Below are positions 34,317 through 41,076 of a stretch of 41,076 nt of DNA, one piece after another. The notes under the pieces are model-generated. The model saw only the letters and a program-made list of their open reading frames with translations, did not search any database and had not been told where the DNA came from. The DNA comes from Pseudomonas viridiflava (lineage in GTDB: Bacteria > Pseudomonadota > Gammaproteobacteria > Pseudomonadales > Pseudomonadaceae), in NCBI RefSeq assembly GCF_900590755.1, contig NZ_UUOC01000021.1, positions 1 to 41,076 of the forward strand, written 5' to 3'. The translations under genes and the position numbers were made by a program. Within the stretch, counting starts at the first letter, position 1. Each line of letters begins with the position of its first letter.

Positions 34317-34924
34317 CAGGCACGCTCCTGCACGTTGTGTGCGACACGGGTGCTGCGCGGCAGGCCCAGCAGGTCGTTGCCCGCCAGGAAGAACACGTCC
34401 AGACCACGGGGGAAATCGTTGTGAGCTTCGCGTTCGCGCCAGAAGCCATCAGTCAATGGCAACGCGACTCTGTTTTCGCTTTCAATGCCCGGCCCGCGCC
34501 AGCTTAACGATGGGCCGCCGCCCAGGCTCGGCAACTGAATCAGCAAGGTGCAGGACTGGTCCGGGTAGCGGTCATTGCCCAGATCAAAACCGCCCAGATC
34601 ATCCAGCTGGCTCTGGTCGAGCAAGGCGAAGCGTGCGTGCTGACGCTCGGTGACAATCGGGCAGCCGCAATGGAAGGCCAGGTTGGCGCGAATCGCCGGG
34701 GTGTCGAAGGCTGCAGACAGCCACAGCGGCGTGTCGATATCCAGCAATGCCAGGCACAGCGCGTGGCTGGCCGCATCCAGACCGGCCAGCGCCGGTGGAC
34801 GTTGCGCGGCTTGCAGGGTGTGCATCACGCCGGGGCCCGCCAAGGCCTTGAGGGCGGCGCGGAAACTGCGTTGGGCGTCGAGTACCGGATCGGCAAATGC
34901 CGGTTGCAAAAGCGCTGCGTTCAT
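34316..34924 (-). CDS. phnH: PhnH, C-P lyase core subunit
   Basis: 202 residues, similar to the about 194-residue E. coli protein. LQPAFADPVLDAQRSFRAALKALAGPGVMHTL at the start and the GGGPSLSWRGPGIES motif are typical. PhnH is a non-catalytic PLP-transferase-like fold that completes the PhnGHIJ core. Its start and stop each overlap the neighbours by one base. Confidence 0.93.
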   Translation of the reverse strand: MNAALLQPAFADPVLDAQRSFRAALKALAGPGVMHTLQAAQRPPALAGLDAASHALCLALLDIDTPLWLSAAFDTPAIRANLAFHCGCPIVTERQHARFALLDQSQLDDLGGFDLGNDRYPDQSCTLLIQLPSLGGGPSLSWRGPGIESENRVALPLTDGFWREREAHNDFPRGLDVFFLAGNDLLGLPRSTRVAHNVQERA

Positions 34925-35394
34925 CAGTCTTCTCCTCGGACCAGGGTAAAGAACTCAACCTTGCTGGCGGCCGTCGCCGCATCCTGTTCGGCGCGACGCA
35001 GGGCCTGGGCCTGGGCCAGCGGTTCGATCAGGGTGTTGAGCCAGTGAGTCTGTTGCGGGCCTTGCAGATGCGCGTCGGCCAGGGCCGCCAGTTCGGAGCG
35101 GGGTTTGTCGCGGCCAGCCAGATAGCTGTAGCCGGTGCGCCCGTCAGCCAGGCGCACCACGCAGCGGGTAACGGTCATTTCACCGACGTTGAACGGCGCG
35201 CCAGTGCCGCCCATCCGCCCGCGCACCAGGGTCATGCCGATTTCCGGAGCGCGGATCAGCTGGTATTCGGCATCTCGCAGGGCCGATTCGTGGCGGTTCA
35301 ACTCGTCACCCACGGCGCGGGCGAGCACGCCGATCCAGCGTTGGCGGGTGGTAATGGCAGGGTCTGTTGCGGGTTTCATGGGAGGCATCTCCAT
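34924..35394 (-). CDS. phnG: PhnG, C-P lyase core subunit
   Basis: 156 residues (family about 150). RQRWIGVLARA near the start, IRAPEIGMTLVRGRMGGTGAPFNVGEMTVTRCVVRLADGRTGYSYLAGRD in the middle is the PhnG signature. It forms the PhnGI contact in the core complex and is needed for ribosyl phosphonate formation. Start overlaps the phnF stop (TGATG), so it is coupled to the repressor gene. Two more in-frame ATGs lie within the first six codons. Confidence 0.94.
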   Translation of the reverse strand: MEMPPMKPATDPAITTRQRWIGVLARAVGDELNRHESALRDAEYQLIRAPEIGMTLVRGRMGGTGAPFNVGEMTVTRCVVRLADGRTGYSYLAGRDKPRSELAALADAHLQGPQQTHWLNTLIEPLAQAQALRRAEQDAATAASKVEFFTLVRGED

Positions 35395-36101
35395 CAGACG
35401 ATGAACTGATACTGGAAACGATCGGAGCGGCTGGTGGAGCGGGACAACTCCACCGGATTGCCGCTGCTGTCGCGGGAAACGGTGAGCACCGTGAGCACGG
35501 GCAAGTGGCGCGGCATCATCAACAGATCCGCCTCTTCCCGACTGGGCAGACGCGCACCCACCAGGCTCAAGGTGCGGGTCAACGGCAGGTCGCGCTCGGC
35601 CAGGAATTGACGTAACGAACCGCGTCTGTAGCTGGCCAACAGTTCACTGCGCGTGGCGCAAAAGCGGTGGCGGATCAGGCTCACCGGATGGCCGTCGAGT
35701 TTGCGCAGGGTGTGCAGCTCGATCAGCTCGGCGAATTCATCGAGCTGCAGATGTTCGGCGTCTTCGGCACTGGCCGGGCATTGCCGACGCTGCAGCAGCA
35801 AGGCTTCGACACCAATGCCCTGAGCCGAGAGCGACTGGCTGTAGGCGCTATCAGCCTGCATCGGGTAAATCAACGGCCGCTCCAACACCTGCGTGCCCTT
35901 GCCCTGACGGCGTAACACGCTGCCTTCGCGAACCAGCTCATCAATGGCACGGCGCACGGTGTGGCGATTGACCTCGAAGCGCGCTGCCAGCTGAACTTCG
36001 GCTGGCATGTAGTCGCCAGCGGTGTAACTGCCAAGCTCCCTACGCAGGATATTGGCCAGTTCCTGATACACCGGCTCGGTGGGATGTCTAGACATGTCCA
36101 T
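35394..36101 (-). CDS. phnF: PhnF, GntR/HutC-type repressor of phosphonate uptake and use
   Basis: 235 residues. Residues about 8-75 form the GntR winged helix-turn-helix (YQELANILRRELGSYTAGDYMPAEVQLAARFEVNRHTVRRAIDELVREG), and 90-235 the UTRA effector domain (ending RSTSRSDRFQYQFIV). Placed inside the phn operon between the importer and the lyase genes, as in E. coli. It should repress part of the operon in response to a phosphonate or phosphate signal. A second ATG two codons downstream is equally possible. The gap between it and phnE holds a REP doublet. Confidence 0.9.
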   Translation of the reverse strand: MDMSRHPTEPVYQELANILRRELGSYTAGDYMPAEVQLAARFEVNRHTVRRAIDELVREGSVLRRQGKGTQVLERPLIYPMQADSAYSQSLSAQGIGVEALLLQRRQCPASAEDAEHLQLDEFAELIELHTLRKLDGHPVSLIRHRFCATRSELLASYRRGSLRQFLAERDLPLTRTLSLVGARLPSREEADLLMMPRHLPVLTVLTVSRDSSGNPVELSRSTSRSDRFQYQFIV

Positions 36102-36158
36102 AGCTAAAAAACACCTTTTTAATCACCAACACGTAACTTCCTGGTGGAACCGAATCCT

Positions 36159-36220
36159 GTGGGAGCGAGGCTTGCCCGCGATAATTTGCAAACCCAATCG
36201 CGGGCAAGCACCGCTCCCAC
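36159..36220. repeat. REP doublet inside the phn operon, family B variant
   Basis: Inverted arms GTGGGAGCGAGGCTTGCCCG at 36159-36182 and the complement at 36197-36220, with only a 14-base spacer, lie in the 145-base gap between phnE and phnF. It can form a stable hairpin in the transcript; see the findings. Confidence 0.9.
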
Positions 36221-36246
36221 AGATCTCGGATGTCTGGAGATCTCAT

Positions 36247-37044
36247 CTAAATAAACTGCTTACGCAACCGCTGAGAAACGATGTCGATGCAGCTCACCAC
36301 CAGGATGATCACCAGCAACACCGCGCAGGTCTGGGTGAACTGGAAGGCGCGGATGTTTTCCCAGAGGATCACGCCGATCCCGCCCGCGCCGACCATGCCC
36401 ACCACCGTGGCCGAGCGCACGTTGGATTCGAAGCGGTACAACGCGTAGGAAATCCACAGCGGCATGACTTGCGGGATCACCCCATAGATGACTTCCTGCA
36501 ATGCGCTGGCACCTGTGGCACGCACGCCTTCCACCGGGCCGGGATCGATGGCTTCCACCGCCTCGGCGAACAATTTGGCCAGCACGCCGGTGGTGCTGAT
36601 CCACAGCGCCAGTACCCCGGCAAACGGCCCAAGCCCCACGGCCACCACGAACAACATGGCAAACACCATTTCGTTGATCGAGCGAAACGAATCCATGACC
36701 CGGCGCAACGGCTGATGAATCCACCAGGGGGTGATGTTGTCGGCGCACAGGATGCCCAGCGGCACCGAGCAGACAATCGCCAGCACCGTGCCCCACAGCG
36801 CGATCTGCACGGTGACGATCATTTCCTTGAGGTACGAGCGCCACTCGTGGAAGTCCGGCGGGAAGAAGTCGGCGGCAAAAGTCGCCATGTTCGCCGAGTC
36901 CCGGTAAAGCGCCAGCGGGTTCATCTCGGCGCCGTGCCAGGCCCAGGCGAGCATGGCCAGAAACAGGCCCCGGCCCAGATACTGCGGCCAACTGCGCTTG
37001 CCGACTGCCTGGACATAGGCCGCGTGGGTGGTAGTGCTGGTCAT
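36247..37044 (-). CDS. phnE: PhnE, phosphonate ABC transporter permease
   Basis: 265 residues with about six membrane segments. [30 protein letters not shown] opens the permease domain and [53 protein letters not shown] is the EAA loop and the PhnE-type sequence. It forms the inner-membrane channel for phosphonates (and possibly phosphite/phosphate) with PhnC and PhnD. It is separated from phnD by 55 bases. Confidence 0.93.
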   Translation of the reverse strand: MTSTTTHAAYVQAVGKRSWPQYLGRGLFLAMLAWAWHGAEMNPLALYRDSANMATFAADFFPPDFHEWRSYLKEMIVTVQIALWGTVLAIVCSVPLGILCADNITPWWIHQPLRRVMDSFRSINEMVFAMLFVVAVGLGPFAGVLALWISTTGVLAKLFAEAVEAIDPGPVEGVRATGASALQEVIYGVIPQVMPLWISYALYRFESNVRSATVVGMVGAGGIGVILWENIRAFQFTQTCAVLLVIILVVSCIDIVSQRLRKQFI

Positions 37045-37099
37045 AGTCGAATCCTGTTCAGCGGAAGTTGGGCGCGCATCATCTGCGCGCCCTGCTCAA

Positions 37100-38104
37100 T
37101 CAACCGGCGCTGGCCGGATTCTTCTTCTCAAGCTCGGTCAGGCGTTCCTGCAACTTGCTCAAGCCGGCGTCGATATCTTTCAGACGCTTGGCCTTCTCGT
37201 CGGCACTGAGGCTGGTGCTGGCCAGGGTTTCGGTGCGCTGTTTGAACAGGTCCAGCTGACGAATCGGCAACAGTTGGTCGTCGCTGGACTTGAGGAACTT
37301 GCCCAGTTGCATGCCTTTGAGCACGGCTTTTTCTTCGTCTGTGTTGCCGTAGCTGGCGAAGAATTCACGAATCTTGTTTTTGTTCTCGTCCGACAGCGCC
37401 TTGCTCCAGACCATCGGGTCGGAAGGAATCAGGGGCGACTTCCAGATCACCTTGATCTTGGCGGCCATGTCCGGCTGGGTGACTTCCAGACGGTCCCAGC
37501 TTTCGGTGTTGAAGGTCGCGACATCCAGCTGGCCTTTGGCAACGCTGAGGGCGTTGACTTCATGGCTGGAGTTCAAAGTGCGCTTGAACGCGGTGGCAGC
37601 GTCCACGTTGTTCTTGGCGAACACGTAGTAGCCCGGCACCAGATAACCCGAAGTGGAGTTTGGATCGCCGTTACCGAAGGTCAGGGTCTTGGCGTTCTTG
37701 AGCATGTCTTCGACGGAATTGATCGGGCTGTCCTTGCGGGCAATGATCACGCTCCAGTAACCCGGCGCACCGTTGGCGGCGGAGGTCTGGGCGAAGATTT
37801 CGCCATTGGAACGGTCCACGGCTTCCATGGCCGCCTTATTGCCCAGCCAGGCCACGTCGACCTTGTTGAAGCGCATGCCCTGAATCAGCCCGGCGTAGTC
37901 GGAGGCGAAAGTGGCGTTGATTTTCAGGCCAGTCTTCTTGCCCATGTCATCCAGAAACGGCTGCCAGATGCTTTTCAGGTTCTGCGAGGATTCGGTAGAC
38001 ATGATGCCGAAGTTGATGACTTTCTCTTCAGCGTGGGACGCGCCCACCAGGCAACTGCTCAACAAGGCGGCAGACGCAACGAAGCGACCGATACGGTTCA
38101 ACAT
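37100..38104 (-). CDS. phnD: PhnD, periplasmic phosphonate-binding protein
   Basis: 334 residues with a Sec signal peptide (ends GASHA, mature from about residue 26). The mature sequence NFGIMSTESSQNLKSIWQPFLDDMGKKTGLKINATFASDYAGLIQGMRFNKVDVAWLGNKAA is the PhnD ligand-cleft start, and YWSVIIARKDSPINSVEDML and FGNGDPNSTSGYLVPGYYVF complete it. It captures phosphonates, classically 2-aminoethylphosphonate, for the PhnCE importer. The tail after residue 290 is charged and helical (KDIDAGLSKLQERLTELEKK). Confidence 0.94.
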   Translation of the reverse strand: MLNRIGRFVASAALLSSCLVGASHAEEKVINFGIMSTESSQNLKSIWQPFLDDMGKKTGLKINATFASDYAGLIQGMRFNKVDVAWLGNKAAMEAVDRSNGEIFAQTSAANGAPGYWSVIIARKDSPINSVEDMLKNAKTLTFGNGDPNSTSGYLVPGYYVFAKNNVDAATAFKRTLNSSHEVNALSVAKGQLDVATFNTESWDRLEVTQPDMAAKIKVIWKSPLIPSDPMVWSKALSDENKNKIREFFASYGNTDEEKAVLKGMQLGKFLKSSDDQLLPIRQLDLFKQRTETLASTSLSADEKAKRLKDIDAGLSKLQERLTELEKKNPASAG

Positions 38105-38151
38105 GGAAGCACTCCTGAGTAAGGTTTGGCGGTTGTTTTTAGTGCTGGGAA

Positions 38152-38997
38152 TCAGCTACGGGCCAGCACCAGACGCGGGGTTTCGCGACTGCGCCGGCCT
38201 TCATCGGAAATCATCAGACTGGTGTCCACGTCAGCCCCATAAAGGTCGTTGAGGAACTGGCTGCTGAGGTTCTGTGCATCGCCATCGAAATAAATACGCC
38301 CGCCCTTGAGGGCCACGGCGCGCGGGCAATAGCGCACGGCGTAATCGACTTGATGCAGGGTGACGACAATGGTCTTGCCGTCGGTGCGGTTGATGTCGGC
38401 GAGGATTTCCATGACCTTGCGGGCGGACTCGGGGTCCAGGGAGGCAATGGGTTCATCCGCCAGGATCACTTCGGCGCGCTGGGTCAGTGCCCGGGCAATC
38501 GCCACCCGCTGCTGCTGTCCGCCAGAAAGCGTCGAAGCCCGTTGCCCGGCCAGATCAACCAGCCCGACCCGATCCAGCGACTGCAAGGCACGCTGTTTTT
38601 CTTCTTGATTAAACAGCCCCAGATTGCCCCGCCAGCCAGGCATGCGCCCCAGGCAACCGAGCAATACGTTGTCCAGCACGCTCAGGCGATTGACCAGATT
38701 GAACTGCTGGAAGATGTAACCGATATCGGAACGCAGCTTGCGCACCTTGCCATTGAGTCGGCCCGCCGCCTGCACCTCACGACCCAGCACCTGCACGCTG
38801 CCGCCGTTGCTGCGATCACAACAGGCCAGTCCGGCAAGATGGCGCAACAGGGTTGATTTGCCCGAACCCGATGCGCCGATCAGCGCCACCATTTCACCGT
38901 GTTGTATAGACAACGCCAGATCAACCAGCGCGGGCTTGCGTGCAAAAGTCTTGTTGAGACGTTCGACCAGAATTGCTGGCTTGATGGCTGGGTGCAT
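38152..38997 (-). CDS. phnC: PhnC, phosphonate ABC transporter ATPase
   Basis: 281 residues, slightly longer than the about 262-residue E. coli protein. Walker [11 protein letters not shown]-loop [22 protein letters not shown], signature [15 protein letters not shown], Walker [16 protein letters not shown] and switch His [13 protein letters not shown]. First gene of the operon phnCDEFGHIJKLMNP, all on the minus strand. Three Pho-box-like repeats lie 72-104 bases upstream of the start. Energises phosphonate uptake in the inner membrane. Confidence 0.94.
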   Translation of the reverse strand: MHPAIKPAILVERLNKTFARKPALVDLALSIQHGEMVALIGASGSGKSTLLRHLAGLACCDRSNGGSVQVLGREVQAAGRLNGKVRKLRSDIGYIFQQFNLVNRLSVLDNVLLGCLGRMPGWRGNLGLFNQEEKQRALQSLDRVGLVDLAGQRASTLSGGQQQRVAIARALTQRAEVILADEPIASLDPESARKVMEILADINRTDGKTIVVTLHQVDYAVRYCPRAVALKGGRIYFDGDAQNLSSQFLNDLYGADVDTSLMISDEGRRSRETPRLVLARS

Positions 38998-39068
38998 GGC
39001 GTTGTTCTCTGTCTGATTGCCTTGGGTGCAATCGACAGTAGGCCTGGGGTATTTCAGCGGGGTGAATC

Positions 39069-39101
39069 GCGGATGACCGTTGAATAACGGTTTTGTGAAA
39101 G
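39069..39101 (-). promoter_or_regulatory. Pho-box-like triple direct repeat upstream of phnC
   Basis: Read on the minus strand, three adjacent 11-base units CTTTCACAAAA, CCGTTATTCAA and CGGTCATCCGC follow each other without gap. The first two together match 14 of 18 positions of the PhoB box consensus (CTGTCAT AAAW CTGTCAT type). The repeat ends 72 bases before the phnC ATG, so PhoB~P could sit in place of a -35 element. Phosphate-starvation control of phn operons is established in other bacteria. Confidence 0.65.
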
Positions 39102-39230
39102 GTTGAGGTTACGTCGCAAGCGAGCAGCCTGCCCCAACAGCTGGAAACAATAACGCCAGGCTCGTGCTACCTCGCACGACTAGCCTTGATCTGCCTCGGT
39201 GATTTGCTCAGGTAAAAATGCCTCTTTCAA

Positions 39231-39251
39231 CATACATATAAGATATGCATA
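39231..39251 (+). promoter_or_regulatory. Candidate operator and start region of brnTA
   Basis: CATACATAT-AAG-ATATGCATA is an imperfect inverted repeat (7 of 9 pairs) ending one base before the brnT ATG. No Shine-Dalgarno sequence is visible there. The position suits autorepression by the antitoxin, which in the characterised BrnTA system binds its own promoter. Confidence 0.35.
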
Positions 39252-39527
39252 ATGAAGCTCAGAATTCAGTTCGACGCAGCAAAAGCCACACGAAACTTCA
39301 CCAAACACAGGGTTCGCCTGGCTGATGCCGAAGCGGTCCTGTACGACCCCATCGCCCTCACCGTCGAAGACAACGACCATGACGAGCAACGCTGGGTCAC
39401 AATCGGGGCCGATGGCAGCGGGCAGATACTGGTCGTGGTGTACGTCTACCGCGACCCGAATTTCATCCGACTGATCTCTGCAAGAAAGGCCCAGCCACAG
39501 GAAACCATTCAGTACCAAGGTGCATGA
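39252..39527 (+). CDS. brnT: BrnT-family toxin (ribonuclease)
   Basis: 91 residues, the usual size of BrnT/DUF497. The family pattern is visible: an acidic start (IQFDAAKATRNFTKHRV), RLADAEAVLYDPIALTVEDNDHDEQRWVTIG, then ILVVVYVYRDPNFIRLISARKAQPQE, in which the Arg-x-x-Ser-Ala-Arg end is near-constant. BrnT is a RelE-fold endoribonuclease that inhibits translation and is neutralised by BrnA. The antitoxin gene follows four bases after its stop. No good ribosome binding site precedes the ATG; a palindrome occupies that position. Confidence 0.85.
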   Translation: MKLRIQFDAAKATRNFTKHRVRLADAEAVLYDPIALTVEDNDHDEQRWVTIGADGSGQILVVVYVYRDPNFIRLISARKAQPQETIQYQGA

Positions 39528-39531
39528 ACCC

Positions 39532-39873
39532 ATGAAAGACCAATACGATTTTTCCAATGCAAAACGCGGTCCGGTAGCGCCCGCCAGAGGTAAAAGCCGA
39601 ATCACCATCATGCTGGACGACGTCGTGCTCGACGCTGCGCGGGCGCGGGCAGATGAACAAGGCATGGGCTACCAGACCTTGATCAACGGGCTTTTAAGAG
39701 AGACTTTGGGTCTCGTAGCCAAGCCACTGGTCGTCGCCGAACCGCAAGCCGGGTTCGGTGCGCAACTGCCTCTCAATGCACTTGACCGTAAACAGATTGA
39801 AGCGCTTGAAGCGCAGCTCAACAGCATGGCCCACTCGCTTCACCTGTTTCTGACCGGCAAAAAGGACGCTTGA
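39532..39873 (+). CDS. brnA: BrnA-family antitoxin
   Basis: 113 residues from the ATG at 39532; a GTG at 39520 would overlap brnT. After a basic N-terminus (MKDQYDFSNAKRGPVAPARGKS) the segment RITIMLDDVVLDAARARADEQGMGYQTLINGLLRETLG is the ribbon-helix-helix dimer domain of BrnA (strand, helix, turn GYQTLIN, helix). The C-terminal third is a charged/hydrophobic helix (NALDRKQIEALEAQLNSMAHSLHLFL) that is longer than in short BrnA proteins. It should bind BrnT and, with its RHH domain, the operator upstream of brnT. Confidence 0.82.
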   Translation: MKDQYDFSNAKRGPVAPARGKSRITIMLDDVVLDAARARADEQGMGYQTLINGLLRETLGLVAKPLVVAEPQAGFGAQLPLNALDRKQIEALEAQLNSMAHSLHLFLTGKKDA

Positions 39874-39961
39874 ATCTGAGGTGCTGCTTCGCCTGGTGCA
39901 AAAAATTTCTGGGTTGGATACAGCTCAAATGGTAGCTTTGCGCCATCCACGGAGACACATC

Positions 39962-40381
39962 ATGAAATGGACATCGCTGGCGATCACCCTCGTCGCCTTG
40001 CCTGTGGCCGGCCCGGCATACAGCGAAATATTCAAATGCACATCGCCCCTGGGGCAGGTGAGCTTCGCGTCAATTCCCTGCAGCCCGGAAAGTGCCGCTG
40101 ACATCGCCATCCAGCGGCACGGCCCACCGAAAATGCTGCGCGAAGGCGAGCCAGTGGACCACGCCCACAAGATCAACCTCAAAGCTACGGAGTTCCTGAA
40201 AGTCAGCGGCCGCACCCACGTCACCGTGTATGAGACCGAGAGCTACAAGGAGTATCAAAAAGACCGCCCACCGCCGCCCACCGCGGTGTCTCAGTGCAAA
40301 AGCCCGCGGTATGACAGCCAGTGTTTTGATCCGTCGGGTGGGGAGTCGGTGAGGAAGGCGAAACAAGTATCCGGCAGGTAA
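39962..40381 (+). CDS. Small exported DUF4124-like protein
   Basis: 139 residues from the ATG at 39962, preceded by GGAG; an open frame upstream of it has no support. A Sec signal peptide (MKWTSLAITLVALPVAGPAYS) precedes EIFKCTSPLGQVSFASIPC, the short start motif of DUF4124 proteins (a strand with K-C…G…-S..PC) found in many proteobacterial secreted proteins. The rest is basic, with a proline run DRPPPPTA and three more cysteines near the C-terminus (SQCKSPRYDSQCFD), five in all, of which some are likely disulfide-bonded. Periplasmic, function unknown. A run of eight T follows the stop (40390-40397) after GC-rich bases, a possible transcript end. Confidence 0.7.
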   Translation: MKWTSLAITLVALPVAGPAYSEIFKCTSPLGQVSFASIPCSPESAADIAIQRHGPPKMLREGEPVDHAHKINLKATEFLKVSGRTHVTVYETESYKEYQKDRPPPPTAVSQCKSPRYDSQCFDPSGGESVRKAKQVSGR

Positions 40382-40486
40382 ACCGCGCCGTTTTTTTTAT
40401 CGTGCTGGGGTATCTGCACACTTTTTTTGCGTACATATCCGTTGCTGTGGTAACGGCTGCGATTGGTTGCGCCCTTACGGCGCCTC

Positions 40487-40523
40487 ACTTTTGAGAAGCC
40501 GGAATGCCGGCCCAGCCAAAAGT
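40487..40523. repeat. Hairpin at the left end of the inverted-repeat element
   Basis: ACTTTTG (40487-40493) pairs with CAAAAGT (40517-40523); inside, GCCGG (40498-40502) pairs with CCGGC (40506-40510). It is directly left of the outer arm, and a matching partner may lie beyond the window on the right. Confidence 0.6.
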
Positions 40524-40704
40524 AAGCAAAACGCTCTTGCCCCACCACTCGGTACCTCGCTGGTGCTCGGCATGCCCGTAATCCGACATTGATTCCAGCC
40601 AGCGTGGTTTAACGGGGCGCCCAAAATAAAAAGCGCGCGAGGCGGCCTGAAAGCCGACCTGTCTGGTGTGCGTGCCTCACGATACTCGTTGTTTGTGCCA
40701 TTGC

Positions 40705-40814
40705 CTTCGCGAGCAAGCTCGCTCCCACGGGATCAGCGGCGCGCGCAATTCCCTGTAGGAGCTGCCGAAGGCTGCGAATCTGTAGCCGCCTTCGCAGCCT
40801 TCGGCAGCTCCTAC
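40705..40814. repeat. Solitary family B REP arm and family C REP doublet
   Basis: 40705-40728 is one family B arm (CTTCGCGAGCAAGCTCGCTC…) without a partner. 40755-40778 and 40791-40814 are perfect inverted family C arms (GTAGGAGCTGCCGAAGGCTG…) with a 12-base spacer. Confidence 0.88.
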
Positions 40815-40846
40815 CTTAATTCACGTAGCGCCATCCATCCCCGAAG

Positions 40847-40883
40847 TTGATCTTGATCTTGATCTTGATCTTGATCTTGATCT
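40847..40883. repeat. TCTTGA hexanucleotide microsatellite
   Basis: Five perfect TCTTGA units (40851-40880) with partial units on each side, 37 bases in total, about 6.2 copies. The number is likely to vary between strains by slipped-strand mispairing. It is not in a credible gene, so no phase-variable protein is implied. Confidence 0.95.
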
Positions 40884-40927
40884 GCTTTTGATTTTGGCGC
40901 CCCGTTAAACCACGCTGGCCGAACGCT

Positions 40928-41016
40928 GACCTTGAACCGTGGGCAACCCGGCAGGACGCCGGGTTAGCCGCGCTGGGCCAGGGATGGCCCTTCGCGGCGG
41001 CCCACGGTTCAAGGTC
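40928..41016. ncRNA. Three-way-junction-forming sequence inside the inverted-repeat element
   Basis: A 17-bp closing stem (40928-40944 with 41000-41016, perfect) encloses two hairpins. Arm 1 is 40945-40965 (AACCCGGC/GCCGGGTT, loop AGGAC). Arm 2 is 40967-40998 (GCCGCG/CGCGGC and GGGCCA/TGGCCC around a CT/TT internal loop, loop GGGA). Only one unpaired base lies at each of two junction positions. Whether it acts as RNA or as folded DNA is unknown; transcription is not shown. Confidence 0.45.
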
Positions 41017-41076
41017 TGCGGTCGGGTACACCGAGCCTAGGCGAGGTGCCGAGTGGTGGGGCAAGAGCGTTTTGCT

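Larger units (their letters stand above)
40525..41076. repeat. Large inverted-repeat element, running past the window edge
   Basis: Outer arms 40525-40560 and 41041-41076 are complementary over 35 of 36 bases, and weaker complementarity extends inward to 40578/41023. Inner arms 40598-40627 and 40891-40919 (GCCAGCGTGGTTTAACGGGG core) are complementary with one extra base in the left copy. Between them lie a solitary REP arm, a family C doublet and a hexamer tract. The right outer arm stops exactly at the window end, so the true boundary is not visible. No protein is predicted in 40382-41076. Confidence 0.85.

Noticed and set aside
33258..34424. 388-codon plus-strand frame across phnI and phnH
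   Set aside because: Antisense shadow of phnI/phnH; composition is His/Gln/Arg/Gly-rich without motifs.
36079..37209. 376-codon plus-strand frame opposite phnE
   Set aside because: Antisense shadow rich in His, Arg and Gln; begins inside the phnF start region and has no family features.
37028..38122. 364-codon plus-strand frame opposite phnD
   Set aside because: Mirror of the phnD coding sequence; no domain, no ribosome binding site.
40928..41016. tRNA or tmRNA-like gene
   Set aside because: The cloverleaf-like fold has only two hairpin arms, a 17-bp closing stem, no T-loop GTTCRA box and no CCA-type end, so it is not a tRNA.
40816..41064. Minus-strand frame with a Lys-Ile repeat run
   Set aside because: The Lys-Ile run is just the TCTTGA hexamer tract translated; the rest is the inverted-repeat element.

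Overview
The window looks like chromosomal DNA of a Pseudomonas, probably of the fluorescens-like group. The signs are GC-rich coding sequence, many paired REP (REPIN-like) palindromes of three pseudomonad-type families, and recognisable Pseudomonas-style gene sets. No rRNA, tRNA, IS transposase, prophage or CRISPR array was seen. Species cannot be fixed from the window alone.

Left part (1-16.2 kb): mostly stand-alone housekeeping or accessory genes separated by REP doublets. In order they are a DUF1206 membrane protein; a small secreted protein; a translationally coupled antiporter/decarboxylase pair (potE-like plus an AdiA/LdcA-like PLP decarboxylase) that would make an amino-acid-dependent acid-resistance or polyamine module; a Tat-exported SMP-30/gluconolactonase-like protein; an SDR oxidoreductase; an Ala/Lys/Glu-rich lipoprotein; a chemoreceptor; a serine hydrolase of the class C beta-lactamase fold; an SRPBCC protein; a secreted CAP/SCP protein with a second, degenerate CAP-like half; and a PAS-PAS hybrid histidine kinase.

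Catabolic island (15.4-23.0 kb): a divergent IclR regulator faces a tightly packed run of a PotABC-type ABC importer, a small [2Fe-2S] protein, a pyridine-nucleotide-disulfide-type flavoprotein with a BFD-like iron-sulfur tail, a DadA-type flavoprotein, and the periplasmic binding protein. This is the layout of a heterotrimeric opine/imino-acid/D-amino-acid dehydrogenase (OoxAB/HcnABC type) coupled to its own importer. The substrate cannot be read from the sequence, and this is the best candidate in the window for an uncharacterised pathway.

Middle (23.5-28.1 kb): a CPA1 Na+/H+ antiporter, an overlapping response regulator/HisKA_2-type histidine kinase pair, moaA (molybdopterin synthesis) and a small thioredoxin.

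C-P lyase operon (28.3-39.0 kb, minus strand): phnCDE (phosphonate ABC importer), phnF (GntR repressor), phnGHIJKL (C-P lyase core), phnM, phnN and phnP (processing of the ribosyl phosphonate to PRPP). phnO is absent. A three-unit Pho-box-like direct repeat lies upstream of phnC, and a REP doublet sits between phnE and phnF, the largest gap of the operon.

Right end (39.2-41.1 kb): a BrnT/BrnA toxin-antitoxin pair, a small secreted DUF4124-like protein, then about 700 bases without a gene. That stretch carries a large inverted-repeat element, a TCTTGA hexamer microsatellite, a REP doublet and a sequence able to fold into a near-perfect three-way junction. The element appears to run past the right edge of the window.
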